DNA of 64,000 bases from Nocardioides anomalus. GTDB lineage: Bacteria > Actinomycetota > Actinomycetes > Propionibacteriales > Nocardioidaceae. The first letter of the stretch is position 1; each line of letters opens with the position of its first letter. Positions 1-9,678 of the stretch are shown piece by piece. The stretch lies in NCBI RefSeq assembly GCF_011046535.1, contig NZ_CP049257.1:4650001-4714000 (forward strand), in the 5' to 3' direction. The translations under genes and the position numbers were made by a program. Below the pieces are notes generated by a model. It was not told where the DNA came from. It searched no databases and saw only the letters and a list, made by a program, of their open reading frames with translations.

Positions 1-462
1 GTCGGCATCACCGGCTACCCCGAGTCGCACCCGACCATCAGCGATGACCTCACCATCCAGTCGATGTGGGACAAGCGGAAGTACGCCACCCACGTGGTCA
101 GCAACCTGACCTTCGACCCCGACCTGCTCACCGACTGGGTCGCCCGGATGCGCGGGCGCGGCATCACCCTGCCCCTGCTCCTCGGCATCCCCGGGCCGGT
201 CGACCGCACCAAGCTGCTCGGCATGGCCACCAAGATCGGCGTGGGTGAGTCGACCCGCTTCCTGATGAAGAACAAGGGCACCTTCGCCCGGCTGGCCGCC
301 CCGGGCGGCTACACCGGCGAGCGGTTCCTGGAGAAGGTCGCGCCCGCGCTCTCGGGCCCCGAGATGCTGGTCGAGGGCCTGCACGTGTTCACCTTCAACC
401 AGGTCGCGGCCACCATCGCCTGGCGCGACCAGCTGCTCGACGAGCTCAGCGCCAGGGCCTGA
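1..462 (+). CDS. metF: Methylenetetrahydrofolate reductase, C-terminal part (5' end outside window)
   Basis: The frame enters from the left edge without a start, so only the last 153 residues are present. It reads as the C-terminal part of MetF/MTHFR, the flavin TIM-barrel enzyme that interconverts 5,10-methylene- and 5-methyl-tetrahydrofolate. GITGYPESHP at fragment residues 2-11 matches the conserved GYPEGHP-type loop of the family, and LLLGIPGPV follows as a barrel strand. The usual role is methyl-H4F supply for methionine. Here a corrinoid methyltransferase operon that would generate methyl-H4F starts about 1.7 kb away, so I infer that it may run oxidatively during betaine demethylation. 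It is not in that operon, which lies on the other strand behind two unrelated genes. Most of the flavin and NADH contacts lie outside the window. Confidence 0.85.
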   Translation, partial: VGITGYPESHPTISDDLTIQSMWDKRKYATHVVSNLTFDPDLLTDWVARMRGRGITLPLLLGIPGPVDRTKLLGMATKIGVGESTRFLMKNKGTFARLAAPGGYTGERFLEKVAPALSGPEMLVEGLHVFTFNQVAATIAWRDQLLDELSARA

Positions 463-465
463 GCC

Positions 466-1230
466 TCAGGCCCCCGCGCCCCCGTCGACCTGCAGCACCG
501 CGCCGGTCACGAAGGACGCCCGGTCGCTCAGCAGCCACAGCGCGGCCTCGGCCACCTCTGCCGGCTCGGCCTGGCGGCCCAGCGGCGTCGCGGCGACGAG
601 CCGCTCCTGGAGACCCGGCGTCTGCCGCTGCCAGTCGGCCATCATCTCGGTGCGCGTGTTGCCCGGAGCGATGGCGTTCACCCGGATCCCGTCGGGTCCC
701 CAGCTCACCGCGGCCGACTGGGTGAGGCTGTTCACCGCCCGCTTGAGCGCGCCGTACGCCGGGAGCGCCGGGTTGGCGCGCAGGCTGCCGACGCTGGAGG
801 TGTTGACGATCGCCCCGGGGCGGCCGGCGGCCCGGAAGGCCGCGGCCTGGGCGCGCATCGACAGCCACAGCCCCCTCAGGTTGATCTCGTAGAGCGCGTC
901 GAACCCGGTGACGTCGAGCGCCTCGACCGGGCCCGGCGCCTGCAGCGCGGCCCCGTTGTTGAAGGCCAGGTCGAGCCGACCGAACCGGTCCACGGCGGCC
1001 TGGACCGCCGCGGCGACGCCGCCGGGGTCGGCGAGGTCGCACACGACGTACGCCGCCTCGGCGCCGCCGGCCTGGAGGTCGTCGGTGACCGCCGCGAGCT
1101 CGGCCTCGGTCCGGGCGGCCAGCAGCACGGCGGCGCCCTCACGGGCGAAGAGCCGCGCGGCCGCCGCGCCGATGCCGCGGCCGGCGCCGGAGACGAAGGC
1201 GACCTTGTCCTGGAGCAGTGGTGTGGTCAT
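466..1230 (-). CDS. Short-chain dehydrogenase/reductase (SDR)
   Basis: A 254-residue classical SDR. The NAD(P)-binding glycine motif GAGRGIG lies near residue 15, the NNGA-type stretch FNNGA follows, and the active site shows Ser in NTSSVGS plus the YGALK (YxxxK) catalytic pair. The length is standard for a one-domain cytosolic oxidoreductase. The substrate cannot be told from sequence. I chose the ATG at 1230 because it starts directly at MTTPLLQDKVAFVSGAGRG; the frame extends upstream but that stretch does not resemble protein. It is divergent from the XRE regulator at 1316, with an 85-bp gap holding an imperfect palindrome, so it is the probable target of that regulator. It ends 3 bp from the end of the metF fragment (convergent). 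Confidence 0.88.
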   Translation of the reverse strand: MTTPLLQDKVAFVSGAGRGIGAAAARLFAREGAAVLLAARTEAELAAVTDDLQAGGAEAAYVVCDLADPGGVAAAVQAAVDRFGRLDLAFNNGAALQAPGPVEALDVTGFDALYEINLRGLWLSMRAQAAAFRAAGRPGAIVNTSSVGSLRANPALPAYGALKRAVNSLTQSAAVSWGPDGIRVNAIAPGNTRTEMMADWQRQTPGLQERLVAATPLGRQAEPAEVAEAALWLLSDRASFVTGAVLQVDGGAGA

Positions 1231-1263
1231 GCCTCCACCGTGCGGGGCGTCGCCGGGCCCAGG

Positions 1264-1282
1264 CAGGCACAGCCGGTACCTG
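1264..1282. promoter_or_regulatory. Imperfect palindrome between SDR and XRE regulator genes
   Basis: CAGGCAC-N5-GTACCTG, 6 of 7 arm positions paired, in the divergent intergenic space. It is a candidate binding site for the adjacent XRE regulator controlling itself and the SDR gene. This rests on position and symmetry only. Confidence 0.35.
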
Positions 1283-1315
1283 TCTGCGGCGGGCCGGGCG
1301 GGGCAGACTCGAGAC

Positions 1316-2164
1316 GTGGACCAGGTCGAGCTCGGAGCGTTCCTGCGCAGCCGCCGCGAGCGGCTCACGCCCGCGGCGCTCGGGCTGCCCGACCACGCCC
1401 GGCGGCGTACGCCGGGGCTGCGGCGCGAGGAGGTGGCGCAGCTGGCGCACATCTCCACGGAGTACTACACCCGCCTCGAGCAGGCCCGGGCGCCTCGGCC
1501 CTCGCGCGAGGTGCTGGCCGCGCTGGCCCGCGCCCTCCGGCTCGACGACGCCGAGCGCGACCACCTCCACCACCTGGCGGGCACGCCGCCCGGGCCACCG
1601 AGCGCGCTGCGCCGCGACGTGCGCGACAGCGTCCTGGACCTGCTCGAGCGGCTGCCGGGCGCGGCGGCGGTGGTGACGTCGGCGGCCTTCGACGTGCTGG
1701 CGTGGAACGACCTGGCCGCCGCGCTGATGGAGGACTTCAGCGCGGTGGCGCCGCGCGAGCGCAACCTGGCCCGGCGCGCGTTCCTGCCCGAGCCCGACCG
1801 CCCGGTGCTCTACGGCGTGGACGACCTGGCGGCGTTCCGCGCCCGCGTGGTGCGCCGGCTGCGCGCGGCCACCGGCCGCTACCCCGACGACCCCGGTCTC
1901 CGCGCGCTCGTGGCCGACCTGCGCGCGGGCAGCGCGGAGTTCGAGGCGGCGTGGGCGGCGCGCGAGGTGGCGGACGAGCCGACGCTGACCAAGACCTTCG
2001 CGCACCCGGCCGTCGGACCGGTCACCGTGCGCTGCGACGTGCTCGGCGTGGCCGACCGCGACCAGCAGCTGGTCGTCCACACCGCCGCCCCGGGCTCGCG
2101 CGACGAGGAGCTGCTCCGGCTGCTCGCGGTCGTCGGCACCCAGCGGCTGCTCACACCGGGCTGA
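1316..2164 (+). CDS. XRE-family regulator with MmyB-like ligand-binding domain
   Basis: 282 residues starting at GTG. Residues about 5-75 form an XRE helix-turn-helix, with [23 protein letters not shown] the typical actinobacterial form in which the recognition helix follows 'RREEVAxLAGVS'. The remainder matches the MmyB-like C-terminal domain ([13 protein letters not shown] and the [12 protein letters not shown] region), a PAS-like fold that in MmyB binds fatty-acid-like ligands. Such regulators usually repress a divergently transcribed SDR or oxidoreductase, and exactly that arrangement is seen here. The 3' end overlaps the 3' end of the convergent DUF1638 gene by 14 bp. Confidence 0.88.
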   Translation: MDQVELGAFLRSRRERLTPAALGLPDHARRRTPGLRREEVAQLAHISTEYYTRLEQARAPRPSREVLAALARALRLDDAERDHLHHLAGTPPGPPSALRRDVRDSVLDLLERLPGAAAVVTSAAFDVLAWNDLAAALMEDFSAVAPRERNLARRAFLPEPDRPVLYGVDDLAAFRARVVRRLRAATGRYPDDPGLRALVADLRAGSAEFEAAWAAREVADEPTLTKTFAHPAVGPVTVRCDVLGVADRDQQLVVHTAAPGSRDEELLRLLAVVGTQRLLTPG

Positions 2165-2771
2165 GCAGCTCCTCGAGCGCGACCTCGAGCCGGGCGTCGC
2201 CGGTCTCCACGACGGTGAGCGGCAGCCCCATCCGCGCCGCGGCCACCTCGGCCTGCGCGCGCAGCTCGGGCGTCGGGTCCTGGGCCAGCCACACGACCCG
2301 CGTGTAGTGGCGGAAGTAGTCCTCGGCCAGCTCCGGGTAGCGGTCCAGCCCCAGCTCGCGGGCCACCAGCCGGTCGAAGCCCCGGATGAGGAAGTCGGTG
2401 AACAGGTAGGTCCCGGGCTGCTCGTCCAGGAACGCCGCCAGCCGCGACTCCCCGGCGAACAGGTCGTAGCAGTGCAGCCCCGGCAGCCGCCGCAGCCCGA
2501 GGTCGGTGCACACCTCGTCGAGCGCGCCGTAGGTCCCGCAGTCGGCGTAGGCCACCGCCACCTCGTCGTACGTCGAGCGCAGCGCGACGGCGAGCTCGCG
2601 CACCTGGTCGGCGATCAGGTGGGGTGAGTTGTGCAGCAGCGGCGGCAGCGGGTGCACGGCCACCGACCAGCCGCGCCGCTCGACCACGTCGCTGACCGGC
2701 TGGGCGATCGCCCCGCAGGCGATGACGGCCGCGCGGCTTCGAGACGGGCGCAGAACGCCCTCCTCAGCCAC
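2151..2771 (-). CDS. DUF1638 family protein in the corrinoid operon
   Basis: About 206 residues from the GTG at 2771, which overlaps the stop of the upstream ASKHA gene by 8 bp. The start is uncertain, because a GAGGAGG sits just inside this reading frame and could serve a later non-standard start. The protein resembles DUF1638 ([12 protein letters not shown] at the N-terminus, [23 protein letters not shown] with conserved Cys and His). Its function is unknown. My recollection is that DUF1638 genes recur beside MttB-type and corrinoid methyltransferase genes; that is from memory and not checked here. As last gene of the iclR-corrinoid protein-methyltransferase-activator operon it may assist cofactor loading or repair. 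The Cys/His-rich N-terminal half could bind metal or thiol; this is inference. Confidence 0.75.
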   Translation of the reverse strand: MAEEGVLRPSRSRAAVIACGAIAQPVSDVVERRGWSVAVHPLPPLLHNSPHLIADQVRELAVALRSTYDEVAVAYADCGTYGALDEVCTDLGLRRLPGLHCYDLFAGESRLAAFLDEQPGTYLFTDFLIRGFDRLVARELGLDRYPELAEDYFRHYTRVVWLAQDPTPELRAQAEVAAARMGLPLTVVETGDARLEVALEELLSPV

Positions 2772-4722
2772 CGTGGCTGAACGCGAGCTGCTCGACGAAC
2801 CGGTCGTTGAACTCGGGGCGGTCGGAGAGCTCGACATAGGTCACCTCCTCGAGGAGGGTCTGCGCGCCGGCGCGCTCGCGCACCGACAGCAGGGCCATCT
2901 TCGCGCCCTCGCCGGCCACGTTGCCCGCGGCGACGATGCGCAGCACCGGAAGCTGCGGGACCAGGCCGATGCGCACGGCGGAGGCGGCGGACAGGTAGCT
3001 GCCGAACGAGCCGGCCAGCAGGACCTGCTGGATGTCGCGGTGCTCCAGGCCGAGCTCCTCGAGCAGCAGCGTCCAGCCGGTGGAGATGGCGGCCTTGGCG
3101 AACTGCAGCTCACGCACGTCGCGCTGGGAGAGCACGACGCTCTCCTCGGGCGAGGCGTCCACGGTCGGGCGGTGCAGGACGAAGACCCGCTCCTGGCCGA
3201 TCATGGTCAGCCGGTCGGCCAGCGCGGGGGCGAGCTCCTTGGCCACGTCCTCGGGCACGAAGCGGCCCGAGGAGTCCAGCAACCCGACCTTGACAAGCTC
3301 GGCCACCGCGTCGACGAGCCCGGAGCCGCACAGGCCCTTGGGCTCCACGTCGCCGATGACGCCGAGCTCGACCGGCTGCTCGCCGCTGGCGTCGAGCTTG
3401 ATGACCTCGATGGCGCCGTCGGCCGCGCGCATGCCGCAGCGGATGGCGCCGCCCTCGAACGCCGGGCCGGCGGGCGCCGCGGTGGAGACGATCCGGTCGC
3501 CGTCGCTGAGCACGATCTCGCAGTTGGTGCCCACGTCGATGAACAGCCGGGTGCGCTTGTCGCGGTCCATGCCCGAGGCGAGCATGCCGGCCACGATGTC
3601 GCCGCCGACGTAGGCGCCGAGCGCGGGGAAGAACACCGCCCGGGCCCGCGGGTGCAGCCCGAGCTGGAGGTCCTCGGCCAGCACGGTGGGCGGCAGCGGC
3701 GTGGACATGATGAACGGCGCGACGCCGAGCGGCTCGGGGTCGATGCCGAGGACGAGCGCGGTCATGGTGGCGTTGCCGGCGATGCACGCCTCGTAGACGT
3801 GGGCCGGGTCCACCTCGCCCTCGGCGCAGACCTGCGCGGCGAGCTGGGCCAGCGTCTGGCACGCCGCGGTCTGCAGCCGCTCCAGCGCGAGAGGGTCGAG
3901 CATGGTGGCGCTGATCCGGCTGATCACGTCGCCACCGAAGGGCTGCTGCTTGTTGAGCATCGACGCGACCGCGACCGGCGTACCGGTGACCAGGTCGAGC
4001 AGCGTCGCCACCACGGTGGTCGTGCCGAGGTCGAAGGCGATCGCGTAGCGCTGCTCGGTGGTGTCGCCCGGCTCGACGTCGACGAGCTCCTCGTCGACGA
4101 TCACCGCGGTGACCTTGAAGTCGGCCTCGCGCAGCACCTTCGGGAGCCGGCGCAGCACGTGCAGGTCGGCGCGCGGCTCGAGGTCGGTGATCGCGGCCAG
4201 CAGCCGGTCGAGATCGGTGACCTGGTCCTCGAGCGTCGGCTCGGCCAGCTTGACGTACCGCTTCTGGACCGCGGGCCGCAGGATCACCTGGCGGCCGACG
4301 CCGACGGTCGCGGCCTTGGGGCGGGTGGTGAGCGGGGGCACCAGGACCTTGAGGTCGCTGGTCGCCTTGACCAGGCAGGCCAGGCGCCAACCCGCGTCGA
4401 GCTGGTCGGCGCTGAACGTCTTCGCGTCGTGCCGGGTGACCGGCTCGGTGCGGTCGAGCCGCACCTTGCACTTGTGGCAGGTGCCGTGCCCGCCGCAGGT
4501 GGAGTCGATCGCGATGCCGTTCCACGACGCGGAGTCGAAGACGGTGACGCCGGGTGGGACGCGCACCTTCTTCTCGGCCGTGCGGGCCGGGTCGGTGTCC
4601 TCGACCGTGAAGGCCAGCTCGACCCGGCCGGCGCCGTCGTGGGCCACCCGGTCCGTGCCGGGAGGTGTCACGAGCCCCTCCCGGCGCAGCTCCTCCGGGT
4701 CGATGTCGGGCGGTTGGGTCAC
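2764..4722 (-). CDS. [2Fe-2S] ASKHA-domain corrinoid-activating protein (RamA/RACo-like)
   Basis: 652 residues from a GTG start 7 bp after the stop of the upstream methyltransferase gene. The N-terminal [2Fe-2S] ferredoxin domain carries Cys76, Cys82, Cys85 and Cys116 ([10 protein letters not shown] then LACL), spaced as in plant-type ferredoxins. After a linker domain, an actin/Hsp70-like ATPase starts with the phosphate loop AFDLGTTTV (229-237) and continues with [11 protein letters not shown] and GLCGSGLVD. This order matches the reductive activators of corrinoid proteins (RACo of acetogens, and the DUF4445/ASKHA proteins). They use ATP to drive one-electron reduction of inactive Co(II) back to Co(I). 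In this operon the client is presumably the corrinoid protein at 5611. It is distinct from archaeal RamA, which has two C-terminal [4Fe-4S] sites. Confidence 0.9.
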   Translation of the reverse strand: MTQPPDIDPEELRREGLVTPPGTDRVAHDGAGRVELAFTVEDTDPARTAEKKVRVPPGVTVFDSASWNGIAIDSTCGGHGTCHKCKVRLDRTEPVTRHDAKTFSADQLDAGWRLACLVKATSDLKVLVPPLTTRPKAATVGVGRQVILRPAVQKRYVKLAEPTLEDQVTDLDRLLAAITDLEPRADLHVLRRLPKVLREADFKVTAVIVDEELVDVEPGDTTEQRYAIAFDLGTTTVVATLLDLVTGTPVAVASMLNKQQPFGGDVISRISATMLDPLALERLQTAACQTLAQLAAQVCAEGEVDPAHVYEACIAGNATMTALVLGIDPEPLGVAPFIMSTPLPPTVLAEDLQLGLHPRARAVFFPALGAYVGGDIVAGMLASGMDRDKRTRLFIDVGTNCEIVLSDGDRIVSTAAPAGPAFEGGAIRCGMRAADGAIEVIKLDASGEQPVELGVIGDVEPKGLCGSGLVDAVAELVKVGLLDSSGRFVPEDVAKELAPALADRLTMIGQERVFVLHRPTVDASPEESVVLSQRDVRELQFAKAAISTGWTLLLEELGLEHRDIQQVLLAGSFGSYLSAASAVRIGLVPQLPVLRIVAAGNVAGEGAKMALLSVRERAGAQTLLEEVTYVELSDRPEFNDRFVEQLAFSHGG

Positions 4723-4729
4723 GCCGGGC

Positions 4730-5610
4730 TCATGCGGTGGCAGCCGCCTTGGCGCGGTGGGCCGAGATCCAGGCCATGCCCCAGTCGTCGTGGTTCATGA
4801 ACACGTCGGCGGCCTTGACCGCCTCGACGATCTGCGGCGTGCGGGCGTCCATGATCGCGCAGGTGAGGCCCTGGGTCATCGCCATCGGCAGCCAGGCGGC
4901 GCCGAGGGTGTGCCGGTCGGGCATGCCGAAGGACGTGTTGCTCGCACCGCACGTCATGTTGACGCCGAACTCGTCACGGATGCGCCGCATGGTCTCCATG
5001 GTGACCAGCGCGGTCGAGGTGTCTGCGCCGATGGGCATGGCCAGCGGGTCGATGACGATGTCGGCCTTGGCGATGCCGTACTCCTCGGTGGCCACCCGGA
5101 TGATCTTCTCGGTCAGCACGAGGCGCTTGTCGGCCTCCATCGGGATCTCGTCCTCGTCGTTGGGCAGGGCGATGATCGCGGCGTCGTACTTCTTGACCAG
5201 CGGCAGGATCTGGGCCATCCGCTCGTCCTCGGCGGTGATCGAGTTGACCAGCGCGCGGCCCTGGTAGACCGACAGGCCGGCCTCGAGGGCCTCCACGACC
5301 GAGGAGTCGATGCAGATCGGCAGGTCGGTCAGGGTCTGCACCAGCTGGATGGCCTTGGCCAGCAGCTCGGGCTCGTCGGTGAGCGGGACGCCCATGTTGA
5401 CGTCGAGGACGTCGGCGCCGCCCTCGACCTGGGCCTTGACGTCGCGCTCGATGGCCGAGAGGTCGCCGGCGCGCAGCTGCTCCTGGAAGATCTTGCGGCC
5501 GGTCGGGTTGATCCGCTCGCCGATGAGGCAGAAGCGCTGGTCGTGGCCGATCACCACCTCCTTGCCCGGGGAGCGGAGGACGGTGTGGAGAGGCTCTCCC
5601 TCGTAGGCCA

Positions 5611-5611
<1 letters not shown>
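4730..5611 (-). CDS. Pterin-binding methyltransferase, methylcorrinoid:H4F type
   Basis: 293 residues, DHPS-like TIM barrel. The start is FCLIGERINPTGRK (the pterin-binding IGERINPTG of the MeTr/MetH-H4F family), followed by GADVLDVNMGVP, PICIDSS, ALVNSIT and NMTCGASNTSFG, all conserved in methyl-H4F:corrinoid methyltransferases such as AcsE and MtvA/MtgA. It has no dihydropteroate synthase-specific context. In a betaine system the MtgA-type enzyme moves the methyl group from the corrinoid protein to tetrahydrofolate. The start codon ATG overlaps the preceding stop in TGATG, so translation is coupled to the corrinoid protein. The gene sits between the corrinoid protein and its activator, which supports the assignment; the direction of methyl transfer is inferred from the neighbourhood. 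Confidence 0.9.
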
Positions 5612-6275
<664 letters not shown>

Positions 6276-6279
<4 letters not shown>

Positions 6280-7043
6280 GCGGCGCCCTCCTTGTTCATG
6301 GGTGTGGCTGTCCTGCCGTGGAGCAGCTGGTTGAGCTCCAGGGCGTGTCCTCGCAGCAGCCGGCCGAGCTCGCCGAAGCGACCCTCGAGCCGGGCAGTGG
6401 GTCCCGAGACGCCGAGGGCCGCGACCACCTGGTCGCGCTGGCCCCGGACGGGTACGGCGACACCGGAGAGCCCGACCTCGAGCTCGTCGACGGTGGTGGC
6501 CCACCCGCGCTTGCGGGTGCGGGCCAGGTCCTCGCGCAGGGCGTCGCCGACCAGGGTGGCGTCGGTGAGCCGCTCCTGCTCGCGGGGCACGGGGACGACG
6601 TCCCAGGCCAGGAAGACCTTGGCCAGGGAGTTGCAGTGGTCGGGCACGTCGACCTGGGTCCAGTCGCGGGTGCCGAGCAGGAACTGGGAGTCGACCTGGG
6701 CCACCTGCACGACGTGGTCGCCGCGCGCCATGCTCAGGTTGACGGTCTCCAGGGTCTCGGCGCCGATGGCCTCGAGCAGCGGCTGGGCCAGGCGGACCAG
6801 CTCCTCGCCGGGGTCGTGGCGCGCGGCGTACAGCCAGAAGAGGCCGCCGGCCACGTAGCTGCCGTCGTCGGTGCGCTCGAGCATCTCCGAGCGCTCCAGG
6901 GCCGCGAGCATCCGCGAGGTGGTCGACTTGGGGAGGTCGCAGGCCTCCTGGAGGTCGGCGAAGCTCAGCGGCTCGCCGGCCTGGATCACGGTGGAGACCA
7001 GGAGGGCAGCGCGGTCGAGGGCCTGGGTGCCGCTGGCGGCCAT
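6276..7043 (-). CDS. IclR-family regulator of the corrinoid betaine locus
   Basis: 255 residues: an N-terminal winged HTH (about 8-70; LSFADLQEACDLPKSTTSRML) and the C-terminal IclR effector domain (GWATTVDELEVGLSGVAVPV). The ATG at 7043 has a strong AGGAGG. It is the first gene of the minus-strand operon and is divergent from mttB, with a 139-bp gap holding a GTTCCA-N5-TGGAAC palindrome and a second partial copy. That arrangement is typical of an IclR regulator controlling both directions. The effector is likely betaine or a derivative, by context only. A second IclR regulator (14502) guards the choline/betaine transport operon. Confidence 0.9.
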
Positions 7044-7077
7044 CGCTCCTCCTCTGCCCGTCGGGTGCCCGCAGGTG

Positions 7078-7139
7078 TTGACCTCGCGGTGCAGTGTTCC
7101 ACATGATGGAACCCACGTTCCACATCATGAGGCTAGGAT
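7078..7139 (+). promoter_or_regulatory. Divergent promoter/operator region of mttB
   Basis: A TTGACC -35-like box at 7078-7083 pairs with CATGAT (7102-7107, 18-bp spacer) or leaves TAGGAT at 7134-7139 as a second -10. The palindrome GTTCCACATGATGGAAC (7096-7112) overlaps the first -10. A second direct copy, GTTCCACATCATGA, lies at 7117-7130, exactly 21 bp (two helical turns) downstream. This looks like a two-dimer operator for the divergent IclR regulator. Confidence 0.6.
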
Positions 7140-7182
7140 CCGAGCCGATCCGAGGTCAAGCGCCCGTCACAGGAGGACCCCC

Positions 7183-8622
7183 TTGTTCGTCAACAAGATG
7201 CCGCGCTACGAGATCCTCTCCGAGGACGCGATGGCGACCCTCGAGACGGGCTGGCGCCGGCTGATGACCGAGATCGGCGTCGAGTTCATGGACGACCGTG
7301 CGCTCGAGCTGTTCCGCCAGGCCGGGCAGAAGGTCGAGGACCACAAGGTCTTCCTCGACCCCGACTTCGTCCTCGAGCAGGTGGCCAAGGCGCCGAGCGA
7401 GTTCGACCTCCAGGCGCGCAACCCGGCCAACTCCGTGCACATCGGCGGCGACTCGATGGCCTTCGGCGCGGTCTACGGCCCGCCGTTCGTCCGCGAGGGC
7501 GACGTGCGCCGCGACGGCACCATGGAGGACTTCCGCAACTTCGCCAAGCTGGCCCAGAGCTTCTCGGTGCTCGACTCGGCCGGCGGCGTGGTCAACGAGC
7601 CGAACGACACCCCGCTCGACAGCCGCCACCTCGACATGGTCTACGCGCTGCAGACGCTGACCGACAAGCTCTACATGGGCAACGTGGTCTCCGGGACCAA
7701 CGCCGCCGACACCATCAAGATGACCGAGATCCTCTTCGGCTCGCGGGAGGCGATCGAGGAGACCCCGGCGATCATCTCGCTCATCAACTGCAACAGCCCG
7801 CTGCGCTGGGACGACCGGATGCTGGAGTCGCAGTTCGAGTACTCCGCGGCCGCCCAGCCGGTCGTGCTGACGCCGTTCATCCTCATGGGCGCGATGTCGC
7901 CGGTGACCATCCCGGCCGCGCTGGTCCAGCAGATCACCGAGGCGCTCTCGGGCGTCGCGCTGTCGCAGCTGATCCGCCCGGGCGCGCCGGTGGTCTTCGG
8001 CTCGTTCCTGTCCAACATCGACATGCAGTCCGGCTCGCCGACGTTCGGCACGCCGGAGAGCGGCATCGGGCTGCTCTGCACCGGCCAGATCGCGCGCCAC
8101 TTCAACCTGCCGTTCCGCACCGGCGGCGGGCTCACGTCCTCGCAGGTGCCGGACGCCCAGGCCGGCTACGAGGCGCTGATGACGATGATGCCGACGTTCC
8201 TGGCCGGCGCGAACTGGGTGATGCACTCCGCCGGCTGGCTCGAGGGCGGCCTGGTCGCGGGCTTCGAGAAGTTCGTCATCGACGCCCAGATCGTCGAGAT
8301 GCTCCAGGCCGAGTTCACCCCGCTCGAGATCGACGAGGACTCGATGGCCTTCGGCGCCCACGAGGAGGTCGGCCACGGCGGCCACTTCCTCGGCGCGATG
8401 CACACCATGGAGCGGTTCCGGACCTGCTTCTACCGCCCGTTCCTCAACTCCTCGGACAACTACGAGCGGTGGATGCGCAACGGCGCCAAGGACACCGCCA
8501 CGCGCGCCGGCGAGATCTACAAGAAGCGGCTGGAGGACTACGAGCAGCCGCCGCTCGACGAGGCCGTCCGCGCCGAGCTCGAGGACTACGTCAACCGCCG
8601 CCGCACCGAGCTGGGGGACTGA
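7183..8622 (+). CDS. MttB-superfamily methyltransferase without pyrrolysine, glycine betaine:corrinoid type
   Basis: 479 residues, a TIM-barrel trimethylamine-methyltransferase (MttB) family protein. I chose TTG at 7183 because AGGAGG at 7171-7176 lies 6 bp upstream; the internal ATG at 7198 is the alternative. The frame has no amber codon. True trimethylamine MttB enzymes read a UAG as pyrrolysine, whereas the non-Pyl branch includes MtgB, which demethylates glycine betaine to dimethylglycine. Family features visible are the N-terminal SEDAMATLETGWRRLMTEIGVEF, the GAVYGPPFV loop, and FRTGGGLTSSQVPDAQAGYEA near the C-terminal third. Neighbours (corrinoid protein, H4F methyltransferase, activator, betaine import, DMG dehydrogenase) point to betaine as substrate. 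Proline betaine or carnitine cannot be excluded from sequence alone. Confidence 0.9.
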   Translation: MFVNKMPRYEILSEDAMATLETGWRRLMTEIGVEFMDDRALELFRQAGQKVEDHKVFLDPDFVLEQVAKAPSEFDLQARNPANSVHIGGDSMAFGAVYGPPFVREGDVRRDGTMEDFRNFAKLAQSFSVLDSAGGVVNEPNDTPLDSRHLDMVYALQTLTDKLYMGNVVSGTNAADTIKMTEILFGSREAIEETPAIISLINCNSPLRWDDRMLESQFEYSAAAQPVVLTPFILMGAMSPVTIPAALVQQITEALSGVALSQLIRPGAPVVFGSFLSNIDMQSGSPTFGTPESGIGLLCTGQIARHFNLPFRTGGGLTSSQVPDAQAGYEALMTMMPTFLAGANWVMHSAGWLEGGLVAGFEKFVIDAQIVEMLQAEFTPLEIDEDSMAFGAHEEVGHGGHFLGAMHTMERFRTCFYRPFLNSSDNYERWMRNGAKDTATRAGEIYKKRLEDYEQPPLDEAVRAELEDYVNRRRTELGD

Positions 8623-8627
8623 GGGAC

Positions 8628-9503
8628 ATGACGATCGCGAGCACCGCCGAGACCGCCGGCGACTTCGTCCTCACCCTCAGCTGCCCGGACCGGCCGGGCA
8701 TCGTGCACGCGGTGAGCGGCTTCCTGCTCGAGCACGGCGGCAACATCATGGAGTCGCAGCAGTTCGACGACGTGCGCCAGAACCGCTTCTTCATGCGCAT
8801 CGACTTCGAGGTCGACGGGCCGGCCTCCGCCGACACGCTGCGCGAGGAGTTCGCCGCGGTGGCCGCGACGTTCGAGATGGACTACGAGCTGTGGTCCGCG
8901 GCCGCGCCGTACCGCACGCTGATCATGGTCTCCAAGCAGCTGCACTGCCTCAACGACCTGCTGTTCCGCCAGAGCACCGGCGCCCTCAACATCGACGTGC
9001 CGGCCGTGGTCTCCAACCACCCCGACGCCGAGCCGATGGTGAAGTCCTACGGCATCCCCTTCCACCACATCCCGGTCTCGCCGGACACCAAGCAGCAGGC
9101 CGAGGGCGAGCTGATGGAGCTGGTCGACGGCCTCGGCGTCCACCTGGTCGTGCTGGCGCGCTACATGCAGATCCTCTCCGACGGCCTGTGCCGCCAGCTC
9201 GGTGGCCGCGCCATCAACATCCACCACTCGTTCCTGCCGTCGTTCAAGGGCGCGAAGCCCTACCACGCGGCCTTCGACCGCGGCGTCAAGCTGGTCGGCG
9301 CCACCGCCCACTACGTCACCGCCGACCTCGACGAGGGCCCGATCATCGAGCAGGACGTCACCCGCGTCGAGCACACGCACACGCCCGAGCAGCTGGTCGC
9401 GGCCGGGCGGGACGTGGAGGCAGCGGTGCTGTCACGGGCGGTGTCGTGGCACACCCAGAGCCGGGTGCTCCTCAACGGCAACCGGACCGTCGTCTTCCGC
9501 TGA
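8628..9503 (+). CDS. purU: Formyltetrahydrofolate deformylase
   Basis: 291 residues. An N-terminal ACT domain (LTLSCPDRPGIVHAVSGFLLEHGGNI, about 13-90) is followed by the formyltransferase-type hydrolase domain with NIHHSFLPSF...GATAHYV.DLDEGPII, which carries the Asn-His-Asp catalytic set of PurU/PurN enzymes. It hydrolyses 10-formyl-H4F to formate and free H4F. The ATG at 8628 lies 5 bp after the mttB stop, with GAGGGA partly inside that stop, so the two are almost certainly co-transcribed. In a pathway that loads methyl groups onto H4F, PurU provides the exit: it recycles H4F and releases formate. The last 64 bp before the C-terminus are repeated in inverted orientation just downstream. 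Confidence 0.93.
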   Translation: MTIASTAETAGDFVLTLSCPDRPGIVHAVSGFLLEHGGNIMESQQFDDVRQNRFFMRIDFEVDGPASADTLREEFAAVAATFEMDYELWSAAAPYRTLIMVSKQLHCLNDLLFRQSTGALNIDVPAVVSNHPDAEPMVKSYGIPFHHIPVSPDTKQQAEGELMELVDGLGVHLVVLARYMQILSDGLCRQLGGRAINIHHSFLPSFKGAKPYHAAFDRGVKLVGATAHYVTADLDEGPIIEQDVTRVEHTHTPEQLVAAGRDVEAAVLSRAVSWHTQSRVLLNGNRTVVFR

Positions 9504-9581
9504 CGCGGCCCGCGGCTGCACCGCCGCCTCCACGTCCCGCCCGGCGGCGACCAGCTGCTCTGGCGTGTGCGCGTGCTCGAC
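9366..9581. repeat. 64-bp inverted repeat at the purU 3' end
   Basis: The purU coding segment 9366-9429 recurs as its reverse complement at 9518-9581 with 60 of 64 positions identical and no gaps. The 88 bp between them contain the last codons and stop of purU. The inverted copy would encode VEHAHTPEQLVAAGRDVEAAV on the minus strand. It may act as a giant terminator stem, be a foldback duplication, or allow inversion of the purU tail. The rest of the 9504-9678 gap shows no gene. Confidence 0.85.
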
Positions 9582-9678
9582 CCGTGACCGTCGACCGCCT
9601 GCCCAGTGGGGCTGCCCGCCAGTGCGGTCCGGTGCGGGCCGGTCGGCGCGGGAGTCCCATGCGGAAGACTGGACCGCT

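Noticed and set aside
7183..8622. Possible pyrrolysine-encoding trimethylamine methyltransferase
   Set aside because: The frame has no internal TAG and no pyl genes are in the window. The protein belongs to the non-Pyl MttB group.
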